A program made the position numbers and the translations under genes. DNA of 64,000 bases, taken from the NCBI RefSeq assembly GCF_004346225.1, contig NZ_SMAJ01000001.1:124001-188000 (forward strand), given 5' to 3'. Within the stretch, counting starts at the first letter, position 1. The number at the start of each line of letters is the position of its first letter. A model generated the notes under the pieces. That model saw nothing but the letters and a program-made list of their open reading frames with translations. It ran no database searches and was not told where the DNA came from. This document shows positions 42,559 to 51,295 of this stretch, one piece after another. Origin of the DNA: Paralcaligenes ureilyticus (GTDB lineage: Bacteria; Pseudomonadota; Gammaproteobacteria; Burkholderiales; Burkholderiaceae_B).

Positions 42559-42737
42559 ATGCACGACAAAGCGCTCGCATCGTTTTCTGGGGGCCAAGAC
42601 ACCCACTCCTGCTACGCAGGAAATGGCACCATCCGGCACGCCTGGGGTTATAGTGCGCGGCACTTGTGCCGCATGCAAGCCGCGGAGCCGCGGTTTCAAG
42701 GCGCACATGGCCGGGAGCACAGGCAATGACTTATAGC
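42559..42737 (+). pseudogene. queC: queC remnant with large internal deletion
   Basis: The first 14 codons (MHDKALASFSGGQD) match the start of QueC including its ATP-binding SGGQD loop. From 42653, in a different frame, TCAACKPRSRGF and a tail ending at 42737 resemble the zinc-cysteine C-terminus of QueC. About 170 codons are missing between them. QueC converts carboxydeazaguanine to preQ0 in queuosine synthesis and normally precedes queE. The remnant overlaps the queE start by 12 bp, as intact queC genes often do. Function is certainly lost here. Confidence 0.65.
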
Positions 42738-43361
42738 GTCAAAGAGATTTTCTATACGCTCCAAGGTGAAGGAGCCAATGCGGGGCGTCCGGCCGTATTT
42801 TGCCGGTTTGCCGGCTGCAATCTATGGACCGGACGCGAAAAAGACCGCAAACACGCCATTTGCCAGTTCTGCGATACCGATTTTGTGGGGACCGATGGGG
42901 ACGGCGGCGGCAAATTTGCAAACGCCAAAACCCTGGTCGACTCCATCGCCCACCATTGGACTCCAGCCGGCCCAGCGCACCGCTTTGTCGTGCTGACCGG
43001 CGGAGAACCTTTGCTTCAGGTGGACGAACCCTTGATCCACGAGCTGCACGCGCAAAACTTCACCATTGCCGTGGAAACCAACGGCACTCAAGCCTGCCCC
43101 CCGGGACTCGACTGGGTCTGCGTCAGCCCCAAGGCAGGCAGCGAACTCAAGGTATTCGAAGGCAACGAGCTAAAGCTGGTTTTTCCGCAATCGGGCGCCG
43201 GGCCGGAAAAATTCACCGGCTTGAGCTTCGATCATTTCTACCTGCAGCCCATGGACAACGCCTCGCAGCGCGCCAACATCCAACTCACCACCGAGTATTG
43301 CCTGGCGCATCCACAGTGGAAGCTAAGCATGCAAACCCATAAACTCCTAGGAATTCGCTGA
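42726..43361 (+). CDS. queE: 7-carboxy-7-deazaguanine synthase
   Basis: 211 residues. A radical SAM enzyme of the queuosine pathway that converts carboxytetrahydropterin to carboxydeazaguanine. YTLQGEGANAGRPAVFCRFAGC precedes the Fe-S cysteines, in the C-x14-C-x2-C spacing (GCNLWTG ... ICQFCDTDF) known from Burkholderia QueE. VLTGGEPLLQ, AVETNGTQ and VCVSPKAGSELKVFE are further family marks. Its queC partner is deleted, but queD follows at 25 bp. Confidence 0.93.
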   Translation: MTYSVKEIFYTLQGEGANAGRPAVFCRFAGCNLWTGREKDRKHAICQFCDTDFVGTDGDGGGKFANAKTLVDSIAHHWTPAGPAHRFVVLTGGEPLLQVDEPLIHELHAQNFTIAVETNGTQACPPGLDWVCVSPKAGSELKVFEGNELKLVFPQSGAGPEKFTGLSFDHFYLQPMDNASQRANIQLTTEYCLAHPQWKLSMQTHKLLGIR

Positions 43362-43386
43362 ACACCAGCGATCACGAAAACTATTC

Positions 43387-43836
43387 ATGCTAACCATCAC
43401 TAAGCGCCTGGAGTTCGATGCGGGGCATCGCATCCCGGACCACAAAAGCAAATGCCGGAACCTGCACGGACACCGCTACGCGCTGGAAATCACCCTGCAA
43501 GGCGAACCGATAGACAGCCCAGGGGCCAGCGACAACGGCATGCTGATGGATTTCAGCGACGTCAAACAAATTGCCATGGAACACCTGGTCGATATTTGGG
43601 ACCACGCCTTCCTTGTCTACGAAGGCGATTCGCTCATGCAACTGCTCTTGTCCGGTCTCCCCGATCATAAAACCGTCGTCGTACCCCAAATCCCCACCGT
43701 GGAAAACCTGGCGATCATTGCTTATCAGATACTCGCTCCGCGTTACAGGCAGCGATTCGGCGCCAAGCTTCAACTTGCCAAAATACGGCTATATGAAACC
43801 CCCACATCCTGGGCAGACTACACCGCCTCAAACTAA
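43387..43836 (+). CDS. queD: 6-carboxy-5,6,7,8-tetrahydropterin synthase
   Basis: 149 residues. QueD of the PTPS fold. FDAGHRIPDHKSKCRNLHGHRY holds the zinc His residues and the catalytic Cys in two stretches (residues 10-32). LMDFSDVKQIAMEHLVDIWDHAFL and PTVENLAIIAYQIL complete the usual pattern, and YETPTSWADY ends with the substrate Glu. It makes the substrate of QueE. The length is a little above that of E. coli QueD, as in other betaproteobacteria. Confidence 0.93.
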   Translation: MLTITKRLEFDAGHRIPDHKSKCRNLHGHRYALEITLQGEPIDSPGASDNGMLMDFSDVKQIAMEHLVDIWDHAFLVYEGDSLMQLLLSGLPDHKTVVVPQIPTVENLAIIAYQILAPRYRQRFGAKLQLAKIRLYETPTSWADYTASN

Positions 43837-43975
43837 ATTCCCCAACCCTGAATCGGAATCAAGAACGCCACACGGATACCCACATGCTGATGCCGATCGC
43901 ACAACAATCCGTCGGAAAAACAGAAATCCGATTTTTTAGAGCTAGAATTACATTTCGTATTATTTCGGACGCACC

Positions 43976-44479
43976 GTGGTGAACAGACTCCTGCTGGCTT
44001 TCAGTTTGCTGTGCGTCGCTCACGTATCCTATGCGGCCAATTGGGTGCAAGTGTCCGATTCCAATGGTGTGTCGTACTTCGCCGACTCCAACACACTCAA
44101 GCCCGAAAAAAACACGACCGGCATTATGGACGTATCGGTACGGGCCGACTTCATCACAACCCAAACTGCGTCGTATGCCGCGAACCTTTCATACCAATCC
44201 ACCATCACGGCATACCGGATCGATTGCGCCAATAATTTCATATCAGTACCAAGCGTAGCCTATTATCCGGATGGCGCGGCACGCGGCAAAGCACTCAGGC
44301 GCTATACTTTCAGCGACCCAAAGCAACAGGACATCGTGCCATGGAGCACCTTTGACGACATCAAAAAGTACGCCTGCAAGAACGTAGCCGCTCACCCCCA
44401 GGAGCCCACCCTGGAGGACATGAAACCCACGATCATTCACGACACTCGCAAAAGCGCCTTCAGCCCCGGCGCAAAATAA
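43976..44479 (+). CDS. secreted protein, surface-adhesin E-like
   Basis: 167 residues from a GTG start (43976 or 43979), without a strong RBS. Signal peptide MVNRLLLAFSLLCVAHVSYA, then NWVQVSDSNGVSYFADSNTLK, a beginning often seen in adhesin-E-like (PF16747) proteins of betaproteobacteria. One pair of cysteines (DCANN, YACKN) may form a disulfide. Function unknown. It lies 139 bp after queD and converges on pepE. Confidence 0.7.
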   Translation: MVNRLLLAFSLLCVAHVSYAANWVQVSDSNGVSYFADSNTLKPEKNTTGIMDVSVRADFITTQTASYAANLSYQSTITAYRIDCANNFISVPSVAYYPDGAARGKALRRYTFSDPKQQDIVPWSTFDDIKKYACKNVAAHPQEPTLEDMKPTIIHDTRKSAFSPGAK

Positions 44480-44495
44480 CGCCTCCTACCTGAAG

Positions 44496-45188
44496 TTACA
44501 CAGCCGGAAAAGACTGCCCCGCGCGCAGCTCCTGGGCGTCAGCACCCTGACGGAACACGTACCCCGCTTTGATGCCGTCAAACGTCGCCTGGCCCTCGGC
44601 CACGTCCAGCCACGTGCCCTCAGGCAACGCGACAACCCGATCCTGCGGATTGACCACCAGATACTCGGCCAGGCGCTGATTGCGTGTTTCACCCTGATGC
44701 CCCGCCGGCAGCTCATTGGTGTAGTGGGCATTGATCTGGAAATCGACCAGCCCCAACGCGTCAAACCCGCAAGGGTCGACAATCGGCATGTCATTGGTGG
44801 TGCGTATGGTGGGCGAGGCCAGAACCGCCCCCGCGCTCCAGCCCACGTACGGTATCCCCGCCCGAACGCGCGTACGGATGGCATCGAGCAGGCCGCGCTC
44901 GCGGCATTCTTTCAATAGCTGGAAGGTGTTACCTCCACCCACCATGATCAACTCGGCCGCCTCGACCTCCTGTTTGCCCACCGTATGCGCGCCCGTCAGG
45001 CGCAGCCCTAGCGGCTCCACGACCGCCTGCACGTTCGCGGTGTACTCATCCCAACTGGTAGTGACGCCGGCAAACGGCACAAACAGAACTCGCGTACGCC
45101 CGGCGGAAATGGCGCGGATAAGGGGCACAGCGTGCACCAGATAGCTGCCGTCAACGGACCGGGAATTGCTAAGAAGGAGAAGTTTCAT
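44496..45188 (-). CDS. pepE: dipeptidase E (alpha-aspartyl dipeptidase, S51)
   Basis: 230 residues. Peptidase S51 fold. The nucleophile Ser is in VGWSAGAVLASP near residue 120 and the His in INAHYTNELP near residue 155. MVGGGNTFQLLKECRERGLLD and PFAGVTTSWDEYTA are also typical. The enzyme cleaves Asp-X dipeptides in the cytoplasm. The gene sits at the left border of the island region. Confidence 0.9.
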   Translation of the reverse strand: MKLLLLSNSRSVDGSYLVHAVPLIRAISAGRTRVLFVPFAGVTTSWDEYTANVQAVVEPLGLRLTGAHTVGKQEVEAAELIMVGGGNTFQLLKECRERGLLDAIRTRVRAGIPYVGWSAGAVLASPTIRTTNDMPIVDPCGFDALGLVDFQINAHYTNELPAGHQGETRNQRLAEYLVVNPQDRVVALPEGTWLDVAEGQATFDGIKAGYVFRQGADAQELRAGQSFPAV

Positions 45189-45306
45189 TTTTTCAGGTTA
45201 TTGATGGGTCGGTATGGGTAAAGATGATATGAATATTACTAGGATTACCGGTCTGCCTCGGTACAAGATATAGTCGCGTTCGGTTTGGCGGTGAATGGAG
45301 TTTTTC

Positions 45307-45477
45307 GATAGACAATAAAAACCCCGTATTACCAATAAACATGCGGGTTTAGTATACGGTAGGGAATTGGTGGAAACAGCTTACTGGGCGAAGGGACATT
45401 CATATTGTGGCTGAAAATCCGCATAAATAAATGACTTATAAATTTCATTTTTTTCAGATACCGTCAAAAGTACCGTC
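45307..45477. repeat. attL-like border of island A
   Basis: Contains a 30-bp sequence (45332-45361) that is identical to 55798-55827, next to the 55851 tRNA-Ser. It is followed by TTACTGGGCGAAGGG (45381), a degenerate match to the tRNA 3' end. An arm-type repeat at 45457-45477 matches 48920-48940 at 19 of 21 positions. Confidence 0.75.
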
Positions 45478-46091
45478 ATAAAAACGCCGCTGGAGTGCCA
45501 ATCAATGGCCCTGCCTCACACCGCAGCCACATCTTGGGAAGATGCCCATCAAAATTTTTTTCATGAAAGCGGTCGCGTTTTTCATTTCGTGCGCTAAGGA
45601 TTCGATCTCGGAAGGTACCAGCAGGCTTGAATCTGTCAAGGTAGAACACCTGACAACTCGCGCGATTGTTTTACAACAGAGAACCTAACGTCAGTGCAAC
45701 TTGAAATCATGAGCAAACACGTGGCTCGTTGGCGGCATGGATACGCACTAAACAGTTGCACGCTGACGATTTCATTTTCTCAAATCAAGTGGCGCATCTT
45801 CACACTTATCAACTAGGCATTACGCTTGGACAGCAGATGGCTGGGTTCCCGCCATTGGCCAAGACCCGGCCATATAACGAACGCATTTCAATATCTTGGT
45901 ATTGAAGTCGATATGCGCTAGAAGTGGCAGAGCAGATAGAAATTTGATATTTAGTTACAATCACAAAAGGGTAGCAGCCACTCTCGCATTCGCGTGCGGA
46001 ATCCGTAAGAGTACGCAGAACGACCAAGCGGTAAATCGGCTTCCCATATCAGGTTCGAAATACCGCGTACTCAATCGGACAAGTTCTCCCT
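45478..46091. other. gene-poor island DNA
   Basis: AT-richer than the flanks. Short frames exist on both strands (for example 45563-45688), but none has a good RBS or recognisable sequence. Confidence 0.4.
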
Positions 46092-47549
46092 ATGAAAGCC
46101 AACTTTTACGGCTATTACCCACCTACCGTCGAACAATATAAACACCTTTGGAGCGAAGGTCTGATTGTGTTGGACGCGAACGTACTCTTAAACCTGTATC
46201 GACTGCCCACTGTGGCACGCGATGAGTTGATGGGCGTATTGGAATTACTCAAGGATCGTCTATGGATTCCACACCAAGTGGCACTTGAGTTTCAGCGGCG
46301 TCGTTTAACTGTAATCGCTAGTGAAAGAAAAACTACTGAGGACGCCCTCAAGGCTACACGTGACTTAGTAGGCGACATAAGGAAGAAAGTCGACGCTCTT
46401 CAGATTGATAAGCGTGGCTTAGGACTCGAATCACAGTCGTTACTGACGGAACTGGAAAAGGCAAACAACCAACTTCTTGGCGCCATTGAAAGCGCGCATC
46501 GCGCTCAGATTGATATTTCTGCATCTGATCCCGTGCGCGATCGCCTTGACTTGCTGCTACAAGGCTGTGTCGGTGCGAGTCCCACCAGCCAAGCGGATTT
46601 GGACGACCTGATGCTCAACGGAGAAGATCGATTCAAGGAGAAGATTCCGCCAGGATTCGCCGATATTGACAAAGACAAGAACCCAAACGACGCCACATTC
46701 ATTTTTGACCAAATCAAGTATCCACGAAAGTTTGGAGATCTCATACTATGGCGACAAATAATTCAGTATGTGAAGAGCGCTAATACGAAAATCGTCCTGC
46801 TGGTAACGGACGATCGTAAGGAGGATTGGTGGTGGAGAGAACAGGGGAAAACCATTGGGCCACATCCGGAGCTTGCTCGTGAAATTCGGAGAGAAGGGGC
46901 GGTTGAGCTCTTCTGGATGTACTCATCCGTCCAGTTTGTAGAACACGCAAACAAGTACTACTCGGCGAACGTTTCACAAGAATCGGTCGCCGAGATCGAA
47001 CAAGTGACGCTCTCTGATCCGACACCATGGGCCGAGTTCTATGCCGGACAGCTCTCGCGGCTTTCGTTTCCGCATGCGGCCGGCCCTTCCGAGCACGATC
47101 CTCTCGCAGACCTTGTGGATCGTCGCGCCATAGATCATGCTGTTAAACGATGGCTGGAACATGGCGGGGAATTCGTAGAATCGAACCCGCATGGGTTTCC
47201 CGATTTCTTGATTAGCAGCGACGACGATGTCCACGGATACGAAGTTGCATACTTACGCCAGATCGATCGAAAGGTTTCTTTCCCAGCCGTGGCCAATCGC
47301 CTGTTACGTGGTTATATTGAGATTCAAGAGGGGCGGCTATCCAACTTTACGCTAATCATAGTCATTACAGAGGGCGATTTCCTTCGCATCTGGCACACGG
47401 AGAGAGAATCTGAACTGTCTCAACGCTTAAGTCGAATACTCAGAAAATATCCGGTTGGCGCCATCATCGTTGGAACGGTTCTAAGCGAGGAGTTTCAGGT
47501 CCTAGCCCACCTAGAGAACCCAGCTATCGGTGAAGATGATATCTACTGA
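46092..47549 (+). CDS. PIN-like (PIN_8/DUF4935) domain protein
   Basis: 485 residues. The N-terminal PIN-like nuclease domain has LIVLDANVLLNLYR (D28, N30), HQVALEFQRRR (E66) and a later acidic strand IVLLVTDDRKEDWWW, matching the carboxylates of the metal site in PIN_8 proteins. A helical insert with coiled-coil character covers about residues 75-150. The C-terminal 130 residues contain GFPDFLISSDDDVHGYEVAYLRQ spread around 371-393, which looks like the D...ExK core of a restriction-like fold with Ala in place of Lys. Base use is AT-richer than housekeeping genes. A defence role is inferred from island location. Confidence 0.75.
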   Translation: MKANFYGYYPPTVEQYKHLWSEGLIVLDANVLLNLYRLPTVARDELMGVLELLKDRLWIPHQVALEFQRRRLTVIASERKTTEDALKATRDLVGDIRKKVDALQIDKRGLGLESQSLLTELEKANNQLLGAIESAHRAQIDISASDPVRDRLDLLLQGCVGASPTSQADLDDLMLNGEDRFKEKIPPGFADIDKDKNPNDATFIFDQIKYPRKFGDLILWRQIIQYVKSANTKIVLLVTDDRKEDWWWREQGKTIGPHPELAREIRREGAVELFWMYSSVQFVEHANKYYSANVSQESVAEIEQVTLSDPTPWAEFYAGQLSRLSFPHAAGPSEHDPLADLVDRRAIDHAVKRWLEHGGEFVESNPHGFPDFLISSDDDVHGYEVAYLRQIDRKVSFPAVANRLLRGYIEIQEGRLSNFTLIIVITEGDFLRIWHTERESELSQRLSRILRKYPVGAIIVGTVLSEEFQVLAHLENPAIGEDDIY

Positions 47550-48041
47550 CCAATGTAGCTCCTAACATTTCATTCCACCAGCCATGAGGGCAGAGCTTCG
47601 CTTGCCGGTTAATTCACATGTTGTAAGGCCACTGCCCAAAAGCCCGACCGTCCGCATCGGATACCAATGTAGAGATTTACATAGCGACCTCTATGCACAG
47701 ATCACAACTATGCGTAGGCCGTCTTGGTAGAATTTTTCTGATTCAATCGTGGCGTGGGCATTTAGCGAGGACGATCAGCGTAGCCCTTGCACATAGTTTT
47801 CTCATCAAAGTGCAGTGATAGCTCCACTTCAGAATACCACCGTGGGAAACACCCAATCAACTCTATTCACCCGTATCGACTGGCTCGCGGCGGCACCTCT
47901 CGCGCCTCACGTTGTCGCCCCTAAGGCAGTTTCGGACTGACGACTACGCTGCGACCACGTGTGCGCAACGTTGCCCACTTTACTCATTGGGTTCACGCCC
48001 GCTGTCTGAGCTTCCAACGCATCGACGAGTTAGTCGTCCCG
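47550..48041. other. gene-free island DNA
   Basis: No convincing gene. The last part probably holds degenerate remains of the recombinase whose C-terminus starts at 48042. Confidence 0.4.
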
Positions 48042-48187
48042 GAGTGCCGTTCAATGTGATCGCACTGCTGCTCGGCTACAAGAGTACAACTACGACCCGC
48101 CGCTACGTCGAGGCCGATTCCTCTGTGAAGGAAAAGGCGTTCGCCCGACTGGTGGACTTGCTTATGCGCTTCTCGCAGGTGCTATAA
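48042..48187 (+). pseudogene. tyrosine recombinase C-terminal fragment
   Basis: GVPFNVIALLLGYKSTTTTRRYVEAD, in two stretches near 48042-48120, is the last part of an XerC/D-like recombinase, with the conserved G-x-K/H-S-x-x-T-T-x-x-Y ending in the catalytic Tyr. The upstream 130 bp cannot be read as the rest of the domain in one frame. Not active. Confidence 0.6.
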
Positions 48188-48284
48188 CTATGCGTAGAAA
48201 GCTCGCCCCCAACGCTCACCTAAATAGGTGCCGACGCCATCATTCGCATGTCATTAGACAGCCCTTTCTTGACAATTGATAGCG

Positions 48285-48738
48285 CTACACGTTGTCAGTT
48301 ATCGAAGCCTGCGTACCATCTTTCCCGCACCCCGCCAATAACCTCAAAATCAACAAAGTAAAATCTCGTCCGTTGCCCTCATTACCCAGGATCTCCATGG
48401 CCATTTTCGCGTCATCCGTCATCGCATCCAGGACAATATCTTCGATCCGTTTTGGAAATACCCCATGCATAACTTGCGCAGGGCTATGGCTATTGACCTG
48501 GGCCATTACCTCTTCGTCACGGCCAATACGCGCCGCCACGCCATTGGCAAAATGCAGTTGATCGTCATCGCCGATCTCGACGCCAAATAGATCACTTAGT
48601 GCATCGATAATCTCTGAAAGCCTTTTCTTTTCTGCGTCGTGCGGTTTACCGGTACCGACGTCGCTCCCGGGCTTAAGACCATACTCCTCAGTATTCTCTT
48701 TCAGTTTTAGAACCTGCTCTGCCCGCTTGGCCACCATA
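48285..48738 (-). pseudogene. type I restriction HsdR C-terminal fragment
   Basis: About 150 residues match the C-terminal end of type I restriction subunit R: LSEIIDALSDLFGVEIGDDDQL, AQVNSHSPAQVMHGVFPKR and AMEILGNEGNGRDFTLLILRLLAG in order. The helicase and nuclease parts are absent, and no hsdM or hsdS is nearby. It joins directly to the integrase fragment on its 5' side, with the join near 48735-48742. Confidence 0.65.
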
Positions 48739-48891
48739 GGCAATCGTCTTGCGCTTGCTCTGATAGCGATAATCCCAGCACCAATACTTACCGGCCGGCT
48801 TTACCTCCAAATACAGCCCTGTACCGTCCCGTAGCGCATAGGGCTTCTCGGCGGGCTTGGTCTGCCTAACTTGGACATCTGTGAGTGCCAT
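48739..48891 (-). pseudogene. P4-type integrase N-terminal fragment
   Basis: About 50 residues, MALTDVQVRQTKPAEKPYAL and onward to the arm-binding GLYLEVKPAGKYWCWDYRY, matching the DUF4102 domain of P4-like integrases. The frame then runs into HsdR sequence. It lies next to the middle att copy, as the integrase should in an island of this type. Confidence 0.75.
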
Positions 48892-48919
48892 GACGGTATT
48901 TTTCCTGATGATATTTGGA

Positions 48920-49138
48920 GATACGGTCAAAAGTACCGCCTATGTCAATGCATAGCGTTATGGGCTAATAGACAATAAAAAACTCGCAAAACCAATGATT
49001 GTGCGGTTTTATACAGAATAATGCAGGGTATTGAAGTCTAAACTGGCGGCAGAGGGGGATTCACATCAAGGACGGAAACCAGCATAAATAAACGATCTAC
49101 GTGATATACAAAATTCATGTACCCCCAAATATACCCCC
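48920..49138. repeat. middle att copy between the two islands
   Basis: ACTGGCGGCAGAGGGGGATTC (49042 on) is the 3' end of tRNA-Ser with one base lost. Preceding bases (48968-49025) are a degenerate copy of the 45309 and 55776 regions. Arm repeats of island A (48920-48940) and island B (TACCCCCAAATATACCC, 49120 on) flank it. Confidence 0.75.
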
Positions 49139-49269
49139 AGCAGAGTGTCGCTGGGCCATGTTTTCATAAAAAGGTTGATACTTTTGCTCCGCAGCGTTAC
49201 AAACGCAGTCAGCCTTGCCAACAAACTGTAGATGTGTTTGGGGACGCGAAATAACGTACGGACTTATAT

Positions 49270-49773
49270 ATGACAGATGAGGAAATTGACAGACTCCTTA
49301 CCTTACCGAAAACGGTACTAAATCCGCGAGCACGCGGGAAAATAGAAAGAGGTGCCAGAAAAATCAACTATGACCTCTCGTCAGACGCGGGCCGGTTCTC
49401 TCTATATATTCGTCAAAATGTTAGGATAAGCTTCAACTTTTCATGCGGGTTGCTTTATTTTGGGCAGGCTGGAGCCGAGAAAATTACACTTGCCCGCTAT
49501 AACGGTAGCGATCACCCGCACGCAAACGCCATTGAAGAAAGTGGCCGTACGATTCACGGATGTCATATTCACAAGGCGACCGCGAGATATATTGCGGCGG
49601 GCATGAAACCAGAAAGCTACGCGGAGCTTACAAGCCGTTATACAGATCTGCGAGGGGCAATCGTCGCGCTTGTAGACGACTGTCGCATCACTGGATTACC
49701 ATCATCATTAACTGAAACCGATACCTCCCATGCGCAGGCCCAACTAGAACTATTTGATGACAGTGACAATTGA
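49270..49773 (+). CDS. DUF6978-like protein of a two-gene island module
   Basis: 167 residues. No signal peptide or membrane segment. The segment SDHPHANAIEESGRTIHGCH and HIHKATARYIAAGMKPESYA recall DUF6978-type proteins, which have a His/Asn-rich PH-x-N motif. TDLRGAIVALVDDCRI ends the conserved part; the tail is acidic. It overlaps the next gene by 17 bp, so they are translated together. No function is known. Family assignment is tentative. Confidence 0.55.
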   Translation: MTDEEIDRLLTLPKTVLNPRARGKIERGARKINYDLSSDAGRFSLYIRQNVRISFNFSCGLLYFGQAGAEKITLARYNGSDHPHANAIEESGRTIHGCHIHKATARYIAAGMKPESYAELTSRYTDLRGAIVALVDDCRITGLPSSLTETDTSHAQAQLELFDDSDN

Positions 49774-50542
49774 AGTCGACACTCTCCGCGAAAGCCTCTG
49801 CGCTGCGTTTTGTAATAACGTTGCCGTGGGATCTGTCGACTCTGAAACTGTGTCGATTTCATTGCCCGTCTCTGGGCGGGATGGCGATCATATTGTGGCC
49901 TACGCTACCCAAACGACTGGAGGTTGGCGCGTATCCGACATGGGGAGCACCTTGATGCGCCTTAGCTACGAAAATGATCTTTCAAAATTGCTAAGCGGTG
50001 CTCGGCAAAAATTGTTTACTTCTGTACTGCTCGAAAGCGGCCTGCAAGAGGGTGATGGAGAAATCTTCATTGAAGTTCCCGCAGACTCGCTTTCACATGC
50101 ACTATTCACGCTGAGCCAAGGCGTGATTCGATTGGAAGATTTGGGGCTGTGGACTCAAAATAGGGTCGAAAGCACCTTTTACGACGACTTACGACGCCTC
50201 ATCGTTGAGACGGTGCCAACCGAAGATTTAGCCGAGGACTATATCGTCCCAAATGTCCCAGCCGCAGAAAACTATCCTGTAGATTTTTTTATCAAAACGA
50301 ACGGCAACCCGCTATATCTTTTTGGCGTGCTAAGCAAAGACAAGGCGATGCTTAGCACGATCATTATTCAGCATTTGCGAGCCAGCGGTGCCAAATTCGA
50401 TGCAATGATTGTGTATCAGGACATTGACAGTATTCCGAAACAACACACCAAACGTCTGATGAGTGCTGCGAATGACACCGTGGCATCTATTGATGATCAC
50501 GATGCGATCAAAGAAAAAATTAAACATAGGCGCGCTGCATAG
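49757..50542 (+). CDS. DUF1828-like protein of a two-gene island module
   Basis: 261 residues from the ATG at 49757, overlapping the upstream gene. The N-terminal 90 residues (SISLPVSGRDGDHIVAYATQ, WRVSDMGSTLMRLSYENDL) look like DUF1828. The second half (YPVDFFIKTNGNPLYLFGVL, SKDKAMLSTIIIQHLRASGA) resembles DUF1829, with an acidic strand and a Lys-rich loop that could be a nuclease-like fold. Function unknown; pairing and island location suggest a toxin-antitoxin or defence unit, which is inference. Confidence 0.6.
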   Translation: MTVTIEVDTLRESLCAAFCNNVAVGSVDSETVSISLPVSGRDGDHIVAYATQTTGGWRVSDMGSTLMRLSYENDLSKLLSGARQKLFTSVLLESGLQEGDGEIFIEVPADSLSHALFTLSQGVIRLEDLGLWTQNRVESTFYDDLRRLIVETVPTEDLAEDYIVPNVPAAENYPVDFFIKTNGNPLYLFGVLSKDKAMLSTIIIQHLRASGAKFDAMIVYQDIDSIPKQHTKRLMSAANDTVASIDDHDAIKEKIKHRRAA

Positions 50543-50559
50543 ATAATCTGTTGCACCCA

Positions 50560-50781
50560 TCAAAGCTTATCCAGCATTTCGGCATGTGCTTTCAGGGTGG
50601 CCCGAAGCTCCTTTTGCAATTCTCGCAATTTTCCCCACGCCCCCCCCTTTGTAGGCGTTCTTACTCGATGCTGCTTTGCCCTGCGCTGTCTTAGCTCCGG
50701 TCGATTGCTCCAGGGTTGCCAGTTCCTTATTTTTTCGGCCTGTTCTCGCCGCTGCTCCAATGTCCATTGTCTGGCTGCCAT
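50560..50781 (-). CDS. small mobile-element protein with two compensating frameshifts
   Basis: 73 residues. The start MAARQWTLEQRREQAEKIRN and the end WGKLRELQKELRATLKAHAE are typical of a small island/phage protein whose middle usually reads STGAKTAQGKAASSKNAYKGG. That middle is found here in the overlapping frame instead. A lost base near 50708 and an extra G in the 8-G run at 50640-50647 would explain it. The protein still reads through, with about 20 altered residues. Function unknown. Confidence 0.5.
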   Translation of the reverse strand: MAARQWTLEQRREQAEKIRNWQPWSNRPELRQRRAKQHRVRTPTKGGAWGKLRELQKELRATLKAHAEMLDKL

Positions 50782-51295
50782 CGTTCACCTCTAAAAGTTC
50801 GTTTTGCGCCATTGCGTTTTCTTGCGGGTGCGCGGAATTGTTTACCTGTTGGTGCCCTTGCGCAAAATTGGCCTGCTTGGTTATCACCACTTGGCGCGGA
50901 TATTTCAATTCGGTCAGCGCCTGAATCGTTGCCCGACACTGTGCTTGCGCTTTCAAGCCCAGGTTCATGTGTGTTTGATACTGCTTTAAATGTTCCTGAG
51001 CATATCCCTTGCGCATTAGGGCAACGAACACTTGCTGCAAGGCGTGGGCCTGCCCTACCAGCATCGCTTCCATGCCGGACATGTCACCGCTTTGAACCTC
51101 TTTAATCCGCTCCTTCAAGACATGCACTGACTCTACAAAATCGTATTCATCGCCGTAGGGCACCCTCATGAAAGGCTCAGATGCAGCGCAACTCGCAATA
51201 GCCGGGTTACCGTGTACTTTGGCAGCCCTCTTCGTCTTTTCAAGGTCAACAACTGCCTTAGGGTTTGGTGCGGGGGGTGCTTTCTTAGTTACCAT
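50567..51295 (-). CDS. hypothetical island protein
   Basis: 242 residues. The N-terminal two thirds (residues 1-165) are helical and Gln-rich, with AMLVGQAHALQQVFVALMRKGY and HLKQYQTHMNLGLKAQAQCR. This resembles a conserved protein found beside the small MAARQW-type protein in proteobacterial islands. The last 75 residues overlap that gene in another frame and may be a run-on after loss of the original stop. It overlaps the SSB gene by 11 bp. Function unknown. Confidence 0.55.
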   Translation of the reverse strand: MVTKKAPPAPNPKAVVDLEKTKRAAKVHGNPAIASCAASEPFMRVPYGDEYDFVESVHVLKERIKEVQSGDMSGMEAMLVGQAHALQQVFVALMRKGYAQEHLKQYQTHMNLGLKAQAQCRATIQALTELKYPRQVVITKQANFAQGHQQVNNSAHPQENAMAQNELLEVNDGSQTMDIGAAARTGRKNKELATLEQSTGAKTAQGKAASSKNAYKGGGVGKIARIAKGASGHPESTCRNAG

